A DNA stretch of 60,223 nt from Gallionellaceae bacterium (lineage in GTDB: Bacteria > Pseudomonadota > Gammaproteobacteria > Burkholderiales > Gallionellaceae), in the NCBI GenBank assembly GCA_030834965.1, contig JAUQWW010000083.1, positions 1 through 60,223 on the forward strand, written 5' to 3'. The notes under the pieces are model-generated. The model was given only the letters and a program-made list of their open reading frames with translations, searched no databases and was not told the origin of the DNA. A program made the translations under genes and the position numbers. Numbering within the stretch: position 1 is the stretch's first letter; every line of letters begins with the position of its first letter. Below are positions 17,930-26,415 of the stretch, piece by piece.

Positions 17930-18499
17930 CTATCTATTTCCCTCCAGAAAATTCTCCAGCATCGCGTGGCCATGTTCGGTCAAAATGGATTCGGGGTGGA
18001 ACTGCACGCCTTCCACGGCCAATGTCTTGTGACGCACGCCCATGATCTCGCCGTCCTCCGTCCAGGCGGTGATCTCCAAACAATCCGGCAGCGTCTCGCG
18101 CTCGATCACCAGCGAGTGGTAGCGCGTGGCGGTGAATGGGCTGGGCAGGCCGCGGAAGACGCTGGTGTTGTTGTGAAAGATGGGCGAGGTCTTGCCGTGC
18201 ATCAACTGTTTGGCGTGAATGATGTGCCCGCCGAAGGCCTGACCGATACTCTGGTGGCCGAGGCATACGCCGAGGATTGGAATTCTTCCGGCAAACTGCC
18301 GGATCGCTGCCACCGAAACACCAGCTTCATTTGGTGTGCACGGGCCGGGCGAGACTACGATGTGCTGTGGGTTCATCTGCGCAATCTGATCCACGGTGAT
18401 TTCATCGTTGCGGTACACCACCACGTCGGCGCCCAGTTCGGCGAAATACTGCACCAGGTTGTAGGTGAAGGAGTCGTAGTTGTCGATCATCAGTAACAT
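17930..18499 (-). CDS. trpG: Anthranilate synthase component II (glutamine amidotransferase)
   Basis: A 189-residue class I glutamine amidotransferase. It supplies ammonia to TrpE and possibly also to aminodeoxychorismate synthase. The triad is visible: C79 in G-V-C-L-G-H-Q, H168 and E170 in F-H-P-E-S. The opening [15 protein letters not shown] is diagnostic. It lies 9 bases after trpE and 2 bases before trpD. Confidence 0.96.
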   Translation of the reverse strand: MLLMIDNYDSFTYNLVQYFAELGADVVVYRNDEITVDQIAQMNPQHIVVSPGPCTPNEAGVSVAAIRQFAGRIPILGVCLGHQSIGQAFGGHIIHAKQLMHGKTSPIFHNNTSVFRGLPSPFTATRYHSLVIERETLPDCLEITAWTEDGEIMGVRHKTLAVEGVQFHPESILTEHGHAMLENFLEGNR

Positions 18500-18508
18500 G
18501 GCGTTCTC

Positions 18509-20095
18509 CTAGCGATGCACTTTGGCGTCGAGGCCATCAAGCACCATCTCCGCTGCGCGCAACACGGCGCGCGCCTTGTTTTGCGTTTCCATCCATTCGC
18601 TGGCGGGAACCGAGTCGGCCACGATGCCTGCGCCGGCCTGCACAAACAGGGTGTTGTCTTTCACTACCGCAGTGCGCAATGCGATGGCTACGTCCATGTC
18701 GCCATTGAAGCCGAGGTAGCCCACCGCTCCGGCGTAGATGCCGCGCTTGCTGGGCTCCAGTTCGTCGATGATTTCCATCGCGCGCACTTTCGCGGCGCCG
18801 CTGACCGTGCCGGCCGGAAAGGTGGCTTTCAGCACATCGATCGCATCCAGGCCAGGCTTGAGCATTGCCTCGACGTTGGAGACGATATGCATCACATGCG
18901 AGTAGCGTTCGATCACCATCTTCTCGGTGAGTTTCACCGTGCCGTTTTGTGCAACGCGGCCGATGTCGTTGCGCCCGAGGTCGATCAGCATCAGATGTTC
19001 GGCCAGCTCTTTGGGATCGGCCAGCAGTTCTTCCGCCAGCGCAACGTCCTGTTGCGGCGTCTTGCCGCGCGGGCGCGTGCCCGCGATGGGGCGCACGGTT
19101 ACGGTGGCGCCGGACAGGCGCGACTCCGACGCGGTGGGGCGGAGCCCGCTGGTGCGGGAGGAGTCGCTATTCGGCTGGCTCAGGGAATTGTCAGCATCAG
19201 CGGGACCATGTTCCAGCCGAACCAGGATTTCCGGCGAAGCGCCGACCACATGATGGTCGCCCATGTCGTAGTAGAACATGTAGGGAGAAGGATTGACGCT
19301 GCGCAGCGCGCGGTACAGCGCAAGCGGGGAGCCGGGGAAGGGCTGCACCATGCGTTGCGACAACACCACCTGCATGATGTCGCCGTCGAAGATGTACTGC
19401 TTGGCTTTTTCCACCGCTGCCTTGAATGCTTCTTCACCAAATTCGGAGCGCGGTTCGTGGCGCTGCAGCTGCGGTGCCTCAGGAATTTGCACCGGCTGGC
19501 GCAGGGCGCGCTGCAAGGCATCGAGCCGCTGGCATGCCTGTGCATAGGCCCGGGGCTCTTCCGGGTTGGCGTACACGATGAAGGTCAGCTTGCCGGAGAG
19601 GTTATCCACCACGGCCAGCTGCTCGGTCAGCATCAGCAGAATATCAGGCGTGCCGATCACGTCCGGTTTGTGCGTCTGGCCGAGGCGCGGCTCGATATAG
19701 CGTACCGTGTCGTAACCGAAGTAACCGGCCAGTCCACCGGTGAAGCGAGGCAGGCCGGACAGCGGCGCCACCTTGAAGCGGGATTGGTATTCCTTGATGA
19801 AGTCCAGCGGATTATCGGCTTCGAGTGTGGTTTCCCCGCCCGGCTGTGTCAGCGTGATATTTTTCCCGCGCACGCTGATGCGGGTATGTGCGGGCAGGCC
19901 GATGAAGGAATAGCGGCCGAAACGCTCGCCGCCCTGCACCGATTCGAGCAAATAAGAATAGGGCTTGTTGGCAAGCTTGAGATAGAGCGATAGCGGCGTG
20001 TCGAGGTCGGCAAATGTCTCCGCAACCAGCGGGATGCGGTTGTAGCCTTGGTCGGCAAGTTGCTGAAACGCTTGTTCAGTGATGGGTGACAGCAT
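18509..20095 (-). CDS. trpE: Anthranilate synthase component I
   Basis: A 528-residue chorismate-using synthase subunit. The N-terminal regulatory domain includes the L-L-E-S feedback-binding element (residues 49-52), and the catalytic domain has [15 protein letters not shown] and G-A-P-K-x-style motifs (here G-A-A-K-V-R-A-M-E). The family is normally about 490-500 residues. The excess is an insertion at about residues 297-330, between L-V-R-L-E and V-T-V-R-P-I-A-G, whose DNA contains the palindrome 19120-19167. All catalytic motifs are intact, so it is probably functional. Expression should depend on the attenuator at 20118-20176. Confidence 0.96.
   Translation of the reverse strand: MLSPITEQAFQQLADQGYNRIPLVAETFADLDTPLSLYLKLANKPYSYLLESVQGGERFGRYSFIGLPAHTRISVRGKNITLTQPGGETTLEADNPLDFIKEYQSRFKVAPLSGLPRFTGGLAGYFGYDTVRYIEPRLGQTHKPDVIGTPDILLMLTEQLAVVDNLSGKLTFIVYANPEEPRAYAQACQRLDALQRALRQPVQIPEAPQLQRHEPRSEFGEEAFKAAVEKAKQYIFDGDIMQVVLSQRMVQPFPGSPLALYRALRSVNPSPYMFYYDMGDHHVVGASPEILVRLEHGPADADNSLSQPNSDSSRTSGLRPTASESRLSGATVTVRPIAGTRPRGKTPQQDVALAEELLADPKELAEHLMLIDLGRNDIGRVAQNGTVKLTEKMVIERYSHVMHIVSNVEAMLKPGLDAIDVLKATFPAGTVSGAAKVRAMEIIDELEPSKRGIYAGAVGYLGFNGDMDVAIALRTAVVKDNTLFVQAGAGIVADSVPASEWMETQNKARAVLRAAEMVLDGLDAKVHR
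19120..19167. repeat. In-frame palindromic insertion within trpE
   Basis: GCGACTCC (19120-19127) and GGAGTCGC (19160-19167) form a perfect 8-base inverted repeat around 32 G/C-rich bases with secondary dyads. The unit is 48 bases, 16 codons. It encodes a Ser/Arg-rich stretch (residues about 310-326) inside a part of TrpE not conserved in the family. I did not find a second copy in the window. Confidence 0.6.
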
Positions 20096-20117
20096 GAAAA
20101 CTCCTCAATTAAATCGC

Positions 20118-20141
20118 AAGAAAACTGCGGCAATAGCCGCA
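20118..20141 (-). terminator. trp attenuator terminator (3:4 hairpin)
   Basis: On the minus strand TGCGGC (20141-20136), loop TATT, GCCGCA (20131-20126), then GTTTTCTT (20125-20118). This is a compact Rho-independent terminator ending 22 bases before the trpE start. It can form only if the overlapping antiterminator hairpin (20135-20147) does not. Confidence 0.8.
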
Positions 20142-20176
20142 ACGGCTGAGCATGGCTGCTATCACCATCGCCATGC
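20118..20176 (-). promoter_or_regulatory. Tryptophan transcription attenuator
   Basis: Three mutually exclusive stems follow the Trp codons of the leader peptide. The 1:2 stem is GCATGGC (20176-20170) with GCCATGC (20156-20150). The 2:3 antiterminator is AGCCG (20147-20143), loop TTG, CGGCT (20139-20135). The 3:4 terminator is at 20141-20126 with its T-run. Ribosome stalling at Trp codons 15 and 17 would block stem 1:2 and favour the antiterminator. All pairings are read directly from the sequence; regulation is inferred from the classical model. Confidence 0.85.
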
Positions 20177-20215
20177 GGCAGTCGTTCTCCAGGCTTTGAG
20201 GTTTGCGTGAATCAT
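20162..20215 (-). CDS. trpL: trp operon leader peptide
   Basis: A 17-residue reading frame, MIHANLKAWRTTAAWRW, with Trp at positions 9, 15 and 17 and a TGA stop at 20164-20162. Three Trp codons in 17, placed just before three alternative RNA hairpins and trpE, is the classic leader-peptide arrangement. The ATG lies only five bases after the gph TGA stop, and no strong ribosome site of its own is visible. Translation may therefore depend on termination-reinitiation from gph. Confidence 0.85.
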   Translation of the reverse strand: MIHANLKAWRTTAAWRW

Positions 20216-20219
20216 GGTG

Positions 20220-20906
20220 TCAGATTTTCTTGATCAGTTTCATGGCGGCAGGCAGATCGGAAATTACAGCATCCAGATCCAGGCCGTCCACCGGTTCGCC
20301 ATGGTTGTAGCCATAGGGCACACAGAACACCGGGCAGCCGGCGGCGCGCGCCGCGACGGTGTCATTGAGTGAGTCGCCGATCAGCAGGACTTGCTCCGGC
20401 GGCACGCCGAAAAATTTCGCGGCATGCAGCAGCGGCATCGGATGCGGCTTCTTTTCCGGCAGCGTATCGCCGGACAGCACGATCTCGAAATAACCGGCCA
20501 GCCCAATACCCTTGAGCAGCGGCTCGGTGTAACGCGCCACTTTGTTGGTGATGCAGCCCAGGCGGAAGCCCGCGGCACGCATGGCGTTCAGCCCATCAAT
20601 GACGCCGTCGAACAGTCTGCTTTGCAACAGCAATCCGGTGTAATGCTTCTCGAAAATCGGCAGAGCCTGTTCGTATAATGCTGTATCCGGCTCGGCGTGC
20701 ATGTCGCCGGTCAGCGCGCGCTTCACCAGCCAGCTGATGCCGTTGCCGATATAACTCATCAACAATTCCTGCGACACGGGCGGACGGCCCATGTCGCGCA
20801 GCATGCGATTGGCGGATTCTGCCAGCTCGGGTGCGGTATGCAGCAGCGTGCCATCCAGATCAATCAGGATGGCGGAGATGCCAAGCGGGAACTGCGCCTG
20901 CGGCAT
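20220..20906 (-). CDS. gph: Phosphoglycolate phosphatase (HAD family)
   Basis: A 228-residue haloacid dehalogenase-type hydrolase. Motif I is I-D-L-D16-G-D18-like (D-L-D-G-T-L, nucleophile D16), motif II is in C-I-T-N-K, and motif III/IV is in K-P-H-P-M-P and L-I-G-D-S-L-N-D. It clears 2-phosphoglycolate made by DNA repair or RuBisCO oxygenation. Its ATG overlaps the rpe stop in TAATG, and its stop is five bases before trpL, so it is in the middle of an rpe-gph-trp unit. This order is typical of betaproteobacteria. Confidence 0.94.
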   Translation of the reverse strand: MPQAQFPLGISAILIDLDGTLLHTAPELAESANRMLRDMGRPPVSQELLMSYIGNGISWLVKRALTGDMHAEPDTALYEQALPIFEKHYTGLLLQSRLFDGVIDGLNAMRAAGFRLGCITNKVARYTEPLLKGIGLAGYFEIVLSGDTLPEKKPHPMPLLHAAKFFGVPPEQVLLIGDSLNDTVAARAAGCPVFCVPYGYNHGEPVDGLDLDAVISDLPAAMKLIKKI

Positions 20907-21592
20907 TATTTGCCGACCTTGGCCAGCTCGGCGCGCAATTCGCCGATGATGCTGTCGTAGCGGTTCTTGTCGTTCTCGTTGCGCTTGCCGAATACGGCGG
21001 AACCGGCGACGAAGGTATCCACGCCGGCTTCAGCGACTTCGCGGATATTGGCCGGGCCGACGCCGCCGTCGATCTCCAGGCGGCAGTTATAACCGCCCGC
21101 ATCGATCATCTTGCGCACCTTGCGCGCCTTGTCCAGCACATGGGGAATGAACTTCTGGCCGCCGAAGCCCGGGTTGACGGACATCAACAACACCATATCC
21201 AGTTTCGGGAGCGTGTATTCCAATATGTCCAGTGGCGTGGCCGGGTTGAACACCAGACCGGCCTTGCAGCCGCTTTCCTTGATCAGGCCGATGGTGCGGT
21301 CGATATGTTCGGATGCTTCCGGATGGAAGGTGATGTAGGTTGCGCCAGCCTTGGCAAAGTCCGGAATGATGCGATCCACCGGCTTGACCATCAGGTGCAC
21401 GTCAATCGGTGCGGTCACGCCATGCTTGCGCAGCGCCTCGCACACCAGCGGGCCGATGGTGAGATTGGGCACGTAATGGTTGTCCATCACGTCAAAGTGC
21501 ACGATGTCCGCGCCGGAGGCGAGTACGTTGTCAACTTCCTCGCCGAGCCTGGCGAAGTTGGCGGAAAGAATACTGGGAGCGATCTGGTACAT
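20906..21592 (-). CDS. rpe: Ribulose-phosphate 3-epimerase
   Basis: A 228-residue TIM-barrel enzyme interconverting ribulose 5-phosphate and xylulose 5-phosphate in the pentose phosphate and Calvin cycles. Signature segments are [34 protein letters not shown] and E-I-D-G-G-V. The ATG at 21592 has AAGGA eight bases upstream; upstream in-frame sequence is not conserved. It is first in the minus-strand unit leading to trpD. The 288-base region to the next gene (21593-21880) shows no additional gene. Confidence 0.96.
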   Translation of the reverse strand: MYQIAPSILSANFARLGEEVDNVLASGADIVHFDVMDNHYVPNLTIGPLVCEALRKHGVTAPIDVHLMVKPVDRIIPDFAKAGATYITFHPEASEHIDRTIGLIKESGCKAGLVFNPATPLDILEYTLPKLDMVLLMSVNPGFGGQKFIPHVLDKARKVRKMIDAGGYNCRLEIDGGVGPANIREVAEAGVDTFVAGSAVFGKRNENDKNRYDSIIGELRAELAKVGK

Positions 21593-21880
21593 GGTAGTGT
21601 CCTTGGACGAGTTTGAATTTAAACGCACATTCTACCCGAAACTGCGGCCGTGATTAAATCCAGTGGCTGTCGGCCTTGCGGTATGTGTCAACGCGGTATG
21701 TTGACGGGCGCAAGATTCGCCGATACTCTGGCTTGGGTGAATGCGGCTCGCCATCGGGCGACGCAATCACACCATCATGGGGGGAATATCCCCTTTTAAT
21801 ACACCTCTGGATAATATGCGCTAATGGTGGATTTAGTTAATCCAATGGTAAAGTGCAGCACATTCGTGGGAGATTTGTGC

Positions 21881-22567
21881 ATGAAAGAAAGAGCAGTTTT
21901 CCGGGTCGTATTTTGCCTGCTTATGATGGTCGTTGCGGCGCCGGCCAATGCGTCAATGGTAAAAATAACATTCGGGGGAACACTTGAATCAGTAGATGCT
22001 AGGCTTTCAGCGGCATATTCAGTCGGCAGTTTGTATTCCGCGGAATTAACTTTCGACACTTCGGCGCCGCTCGCCTGCGATTTGGGATGGCAGGCAATCT
22101 ATGACCCTGTCTCTATGAGCCTGCAGGTAACATTGAATGGCAACGTGTTTCAGGATACGAGCAACCTTGGCAGAGCGTACGTTTCTAATTGGGGAGATTC
22201 CGGTGGTTCATTTGTGCTGTACAGTTTTTTCCCGCAGGGACCAAGCGTCGAAAATTTTCGGCCCGCCCAAATAGTTCCCATTTTGATTACACGTGTTGGA
22301 AATACATTTAGTTCGATGGCGCTTCCGACATCAACCACTGATGGCAGCGTATTCAACGATTGGCGTTTCAATGATGCCTCTAACGGTTTCCAATTTCTCT
22401 TCGACGGCCTAAGTGGAGAGGGTTATGCAACTATTTCCGGGACGCTAGAGAACGTACGCTTCCAAGGCAACCAGGTATCTCCGGTACCCGAACCAGAAAG
22501 CTACACCATGTTGCTAGCCGGATTGTGGCTGCTGGGTTGGATAAACAAACGCGGGAAGCAGCTTTAG
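21881..22567 (+). CDS. PEP-CTERM sorting domain-containing protein
   Basis: A 228-residue secreted protein. Its signal peptide runs to about A-N-A-S (residues 1-25), the body is beta-rich and Gly/Ser/Asn-rich, and a C-terminal PEP-CTERM signal follows: V-P-E-P (202-205), a hydrophobic helix and the basic K-R-G-K tail. Such proteins are cleaved by an exosortase and linked to exopolysaccharide or cell-surface functions. No exosortase gene is in the window. GGGAG lies eight bases before ATG 21881; two upstream in-frame ATGs would spoil the signal peptide. Composition is more A/T-rich than the flanking genes. Confidence 0.9.
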   Translation: MKERAVFRVVFCLLMMVVAAPANASMVKITFGGTLESVDARLSAAYSVGSLYSAELTFDTSAPLACDLGWQAIYDPVSMSLQVTLNGNVFQDTSNLGRAYVSNWGDSGGSFVLYSFFPQGPSVENFRPAQIVPILITRVGNTFSSMALPTSTTDGSVFNDWRFNDASNGFQFLFDGLSGEGYATISGTLENVRFQGNQVSPVPEPESYTMLLAGLWLLGWINKRGKQL

Positions 22568-22595
22568 GCCAGAGTGTGAGTGCACGTGTGGCGCA

Positions 22596-22692
22596 CGGGG
22601 TCAGGCCATACATTTGACACAGCATTAATGTAAAACGTAAGGTATCTGACCCTAATGTTTCAGGCTGACCTCAATGTTTCCGTTTGACCCCG
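22596..22692. repeat. 97-base noncoding element bounded by CGGGGTCA/TGACCCCG
   Basis: The 340-base gap 22568-22907 has no recognisable gene. Within it CGGGGTCA (22596-22603) and TGACCCCG (22685-22692) are perfect inverted ends of a segment that also contains several GTCAG, TTGAC and CTGACC fragments. It may be a remnant of a small repeat or transposase-associated sequence. The remainder of the gap holds only the apaG leader. Confidence 0.4.
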
Positions 22693-22907
22693 ATGTTGCT
22701 CAAACACAAAGGGCTTGAGCGACTATTTACCAAGGGCAGTGCCCGCGGTGTGCGGGCGGATATTATGCGCCCCGCATCATCCTGATGCTCGATGCAATAG
22801 ATGCGGTGAATAATAGGGGACGCGGTTTCCTACCCGCGATTAAATCCAATAGCTGCCTGATGAGACAGGCACCTTGCCATGCCGGGTAAAATGTTGTGAA
22901 ATGCGGC

Positions 22908-23291
22908 ATGGACAAGGACGCACAACACGCTATCAATATCGCCGCCACGGTAAATTTCTTGCCTGATCAATCCGATGAGGCAGATAACCGCTTTGTCTTT
23001 TCTTACACCATCACCATCACCAATGCCGGCGATTCTCCCATCAAGCTGCTCAGCCGCCACTGGATCATCACCGATGCCCACCACAATGTGCAGGAAGTGC
23101 GCGGACAGGGGGTGGTGGGCGAGCAACCGGTGCTCAAGCCCAGACAGAGCTTTGAATATACCAGCGGGACGGTGCTTTCCACACAGGTTGGCACCATGTC
23201 CGGCAGCTATCGGATGGTGACGGAAGATGGCACCGAGTTTGATGCGTCCATTCCGCAGTTTGTATTGAGTGTGCCGCGCGTCCTTCACTAA
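22908..23291 (+). CDS. apaG: Co2+/Mg2+ efflux protein ApaG
   Basis: A 127-residue single-domain protein with the fibronectin-III-like ApaG fold. Conserved parts are F-L-P-D-Q-S-D, F-V-F-S-Y-T-I-T-I-T-N, L-L-S-R-H-W-I-I-T-D, V-R-G-Q-G-V-V-G-E-Q-P and S-G-S-Y-R-M-V. Function is uncertain; Salmonella mutants link it to Co2+ resistance. The start at 22908 matches family N-termini better than an ATG four codons earlier. It heads a plus-strand group with the methyltransferase (6 bases downstream) and mltA. Confidence 0.94.
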   Translation: MDKDAQHAINIAATVNFLPDQSDEADNRFVFSYTITITNAGDSPIKLLSRHWIITDAHHNVQEVRGQGVVGEQPVLKPRQSFEYTSGTVLSTQVGTMSGSYRMVTEDGTEFDASIPQFVLSVPRVLH

Positions 23292-23297
23292 AGTGGC

Positions 23298-23906
23298 ATG
23301 TCGCTAAAAACCAGCTATCGTTTCATCGCTCCGTTCTACGATATATTCATCGAGCATGCCAGCCGGGAAGCGCGCCAGCGCAGCGTGTTGCGCCTGCCGC
23401 AGCAGAGTGCAGCGCAGGTGCTGCTCAGTGGTGTGGGCACGGGGCTGGATTTTCCCTTCCTTCCCGGGCAGCATGATTACGTTGCGCTGGATCTGACTGC
23501 TGCCATGCTGGCGCGCTCGCGGGACAGGGCGCGCGGTTTGCGCATGGCATGGGTGCAGGGCGACAGCATGGCGCTGCCATTCGCCGCGCACAGTTTCGAC
23601 TGCGTGGTGCTGCACCTCATCGTTGCGGTAGTGCCGCAGCCGCAGCGCTGCCTGGCGGAAGCGGCGCGCGTGCTCAAGCCGGGTGGGCGCATCCTGCTGT
23701 TCGACAAATTTCTGCGCCGCGGGGAACGCGCCTGGGTGCGGCGCGCTCTGACACCGCTGGTCGGACAACTCGCCACGCGGCTGGACGTGGTGTTCGAGGA
23801 TGTGCTGGAAACGGTGCCTGGGCTGCGTGTATTGTCCGATGAGCCTGCATTGGCGCGCGGCTGGTTCCGCTTGATTGAATTGAAAAAGGAAGACGCAGAT
23901 GTTTAA
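23298..23906 (+). CDS. Class I SAM-dependent methyltransferase (UbiE/PmtA-like)
   Basis: A 202-residue methyltransferase. The SAM motif I is degenerate but recognisable (V-L-L-S-G-V-G-T-G-L-D-F), motif II is Y-V-A-L-D-L-T, and L-P-F-A-A-H-S-F-D-C-V and L-K-P-G-G-R-I-L-L-F-D follow. The N-terminal Y-R-F-I-A-P-F-Y-D resembles UbiE and phosphatidylethanolamine N-methyltransferases, so a lipid or quinone substrate is possible. It overlaps mltA by 8 bases. Confidence 0.82.
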   Translation: MSLKTSYRFIAPFYDIFIEHASREARQRSVLRLPQQSAAQVLLSGVGTGLDFPFLPGQHDYVALDLTAAMLARSRDRARGLRMAWVQGDSMALPFAAHSFDCVVLHLIVAVVPQPQRCLAEAARVLKPGGRILLFDKFLRRGERAWVRRALTPLVGQLATRLDVVFEDVLETVPGLRVLSDEPALARGWFRLIELKKEDADV

Positions 23907-25155
23907 ACCAGAAGGAAGCGCGGCAGGGACATGTTGCGGCGAATGGCGCAGTCTCGCCAAATGGCTGGCACTGTGGGCAAGTGTGCTGCTGGCTGCCTGT
24001 ACCACACCCAAGCCGACGGTTGCGATTGCGCCGCCACCTGTTGCCTTGCCGCCGCAAGTGGTGGCGACGCCCACCGAGGTGAAACCGACCATTGCACCGC
24101 CGGCAGTATCATTTGCCGCGAGCAAATGGGAAATGCTGCCGGATTGGCAAATCCTCGATCTTGCACCAACGTGGCCCGCGCTGCTGCAGAGCTGCAATGC
24201 GCTGAAAGCCAAGCCGAACTGGCAGGCGATTTGTGCCCGCGCCGGCCAATTTTCTCCTGAAGACAGTGCTGCGCTGCGTGGATTTTATGAAGAATGGTTT
24301 ACGCCTTATCAGATATTGAATCCGGATGGCAGCGAGCAGGGGATGATCACCGGCTACTACGAGCCCAAGCTCTATGGCAGCCGTACCCGAAGTGCGCGCT
24401 TCCGCTATCCGCTGTATGCCGTGCCTGATGATCTGCTGCAAATCGATCTGAGCGATGCCTATCCACAATTGAAAGGCATGCGTCTGCGCGGCCGCCTGCA
24501 AGGCAAGCGCGTCGTGCCCTATTACAGTCGGGCAGAGATCGATGCGGGGGCCAGTTCGTTCAAGGGGCGCGAATTGTTCTGGGTGGATAACGCAGTGGAG
24601 CTGTTTTTTCTGCAAATCCAGGGCTCGGGGCGCATCGAATTGCCGGACGGCAAGCTGGTAAAGGTCGGCTATGCCGAACAGAACGGCTATTCATATGTAT
24701 CCATTGGCAAGAAACTGGTCGAGATGGGCGAGCTCAAGCTCGAAGAGGCTTCCATGCAGGGCATCAAGACCTGGGCGGAAAAAAATCCGGACAAGCTGTC
24801 TGGATTGCTGGCACAAAATCCCAGCTATGTATTCTTCCGCGAGTTGCCGGAGAGTCTGTCCGCGCCGCTGGGCGCACTGGGCGTGCCGCTCACCAACGAA
24901 TACAGCCTGGCAGTGGATGCGCGCTATATCCCGCTGGGGACGCCGGTGTTTCTGGCCACCACGCAACCCAACAGCACCGTCCCGCTGAATCGCCTGATGC
25001 TGGCGCAGGATACCGGTGGCGCGATCAAGGGCGCGGTGCGCGCGGATTTCTTCTGGGGCTTTGGCGACTCGGCCGGAGCGCAGGCAGGCCGGATGAAACA
25101 ACAGGGGCGGCTGTGGGTGCTGTTTCCCAAGGGTGCAGAGCCGACTATAAACTAA
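23899..25155 (+). CDS. mltA: Membrane-bound lytic murein transglycosylase A
   Basis: A 418-residue peptidoglycan lytic transglycosylase producing 1,6-anhydro-muropeptides. A hydrophobic segment ends in the lipobox L-L-A-A-C at about residue 34, after an unusually long N-region, so it is probably a lipoprotein. The MltA barrel domain spans about 130-300 (G-M-I-T-G-Y-Y-E-P, I-Q-G-S-G-R-I) and the 3D domain follows with A-Q-D-T-G-G-A-I-K-G and the F-W-G-F-G segment. The ATG at 23899 overlaps the methyltransferase end by 8 bases. Confidence 0.93.
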   Translation: MFKPEGSAAGTCCGEWRSLAKWLALWASVLLAACTTPKPTVAIAPPPVALPPQVVATPTEVKPTIAPPAVSFAASKWEMLPDWQILDLAPTWPALLQSCNALKAKPNWQAICARAGQFSPEDSAALRGFYEEWFTPYQILNPDGSEQGMITGYYEPKLYGSRTRSARFRYPLYAVPDDLLQIDLSDAYPQLKGMRLRGRLQGKRVVPYYSRAEIDAGASSFKGRELFWVDNAVELFFLQIQGSGRIELPDGKLVKVGYAEQNGYSYVSIGKKLVEMGELKLEEASMQGIKTWAEKNPDKLSGLLAQNPSYVFFRELPESLSAPLGALGVPLTNEYSLAVDARYIPLGTPVFLATTQPNSTVPLNRLMLAQDTGGAIKGAVRADFFWGFGDSAGAQAGRMKQQGRLWVLFPKGAEPTIN

Positions 25156-25167
25156 ACGGCTATTTCG

Positions 25168-25446
25168 TCAGAAGGACGTGCACTGGAAAAAGCCGCGATG
25201 TCCCCAGCACTGGGTTGTGGCCGGCTGGGTGCTGTAGTGTTCCAGGGCCTGGCTCCTGTTGAGATTCAGGATGCACTCGCGCCATTTATCCGTGTCGGAC
25301 GAAAATCCCAGCTTCTCGCATGCCGGCCCGTAGATCTGGATCATCTCGTCGACTTCCTTCTGCATTTGAGCGGCACGCTCCGCCGCAGTGGGCGTGGCGC
25401 AACCGGCAAGGGCGGCGCTGAACGCTAGGGCGATGAGTCTTCTCAT
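25168..25446 (-). CDS. Small lipoprotein
   Basis: A 92-residue predicted lipoprotein: M-R-R-L-I-A-L-A-F-S-A-A-L-A-G-C, with the lipidated cysteine at 16. The body contains conserved-looking Y-G-P-A-C-E, K-W-R-E-C and a C-terminal C-W-G-H-R-G-F-F-Q-C-T, so four mature cysteines could form disulfides. AAGGA lies seven bases upstream of ATG 25446. It follows the HD-domain gene by 19 bases on the same strand. No function can be assigned. Confidence 0.75.
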   Translation of the reverse strand: MRRLIALAFSAALAGCATPTAAERAAQMQKEVDEMIQIYGPACEKLGFSSDTDKWRECILNLNRSQALEHYSTQPATTQCWGHRGFFQCTSF

Positions 25447-25465
25447 GGTTATTCCTTCATCAGAA

Positions 25466-26404
25466 TTATGGCTGCCTGGCGGGCTCCACCAAGGCCTGTG
25501 CTTTTTCTGCAATTCCACCGCGCCTCAGCATGGAAAGATGTTCGTCTTCGTTGAGCGATATTACTTTTGACAAATAGGCGATATTTTTATCGATCGATTC
25601 AAGATAGAAATTGTTCTCGATGCCAACATAATCTTTGAAGTGGAATGCCAGTCTTGTGTAAATCCCATCAAATGCCTGATCAAGTTTTTTCTCGCGGGTG
25701 AGCTCATAGAAACCCTTGGTCTGGCGCAGCATATCGTGGATGTTTTCATAGTTGCCGAAATGCGCTTCCTTGAACTCGAGATACAGGAACAGTAATTTTT
25801 CCAGGTAGGTGCGGTCAGCCATTTGTCCGACCAGATCGGCGGTGCCAACGATTTGCCCGAGCAGACGGGTGCGTGCTTCAGGAAAGTCGATCTCGGAAAA
25901 AACGAGCGTCGGGTTGGTGCTGAGCATCATGGGTTCCAGATGTGCCGCAAAACCCAGGGGAAAATGCCGTTCTGTGAGGTAGCTCTGCATGAATTTGATG
26001 CCCCGGCTGACGTGGCTCTGTGTGTGTTGGGCGCCGGTACCGGTTTCTTCACCATGCCGCTGTGCGTAGCCAATGTCATGCAGCAGCGCGGCCATCATGA
26101 TCCAGGTGATTTCATTGTCAGTCAGCGGCGTGCCCGAAACATGCACGCCGTGCATGAGCCTGACCGCACACAGGAAAACATCCAGTGTATGGGGCAGGTC
26201 ATGGTATGGCGTCGTGATGACGCAATAGCCCGGGTATTTACCGTGAAACAGGCGAACCACGTCATCAAAAGCCATGTGTGCCAGAAAGAAATCATGTGCC
26301 GGGTTCATGCGCCGAACAATGTCAGCGGCCTTGGTCCAGACCTCATCCGGGTTGCTGTTGGCGAACAGGCTCTGGACTTCCGAGGATGGCGTGGGCTTTT
26401 TCAT
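25466..26404 (-). CDS. HD-domain protein resembling class I cyclic nucleotide phosphodiesterases
   Basis: A 312-residue soluble metal-dependent phosphohydrolase. The metal motif has the layout of eukaryote-type 3',5'-cyclic nucleotide phosphodiesterases: Y67-H68-D-L-P-H72-T-L-D75-V, then A-L-L-H109-D110-I-G-Y, then a further H-x3-H-like helix. This differs from the HD-GYP proteins usual in bacteria. Substrate (cAMP or other) is inference. It is the last large gene of the ubiH-dsbC-HD group, starting 11 bases after the dsbC stop, with the lipoprotein gene downstream. Confidence 0.8.
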   Translation of the reverse strand: MKKPTPSSEVQSLFANSNPDEVWTKAADIVRRMNPAHDFFLAHMAFDDVVRLFHGKYPGYCVITTPYHDLPHTLDVFLCAVRLMHGVHVSGTPLTDNEITWIMMAALLHDIGYAQRHGEETGTGAQHTQSHVSRGIKFMQSYLTERHFPLGFAAHLEPMMLSTNPTLVFSEIDFPEARTRLLGQIVGTADLVGQMADRTYLEKLLFLYLEFKEAHFGNYENIHDMLRQTKGFYELTREKKLDQAFDGIYTRLAFHFKDYVGIENNFYLESIDKNIAYLSKVISLNEDEHLSMLRRGGIAEKAQALVEPARQP

Positions 26405-26415
26405 GGGGGGAATGA

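Noticed and set aside
18515-19993. Long plus-strand open frame opposite trpE
   Set aside because: Antisense shadow of trpE with biased composition and no recognisable motif.
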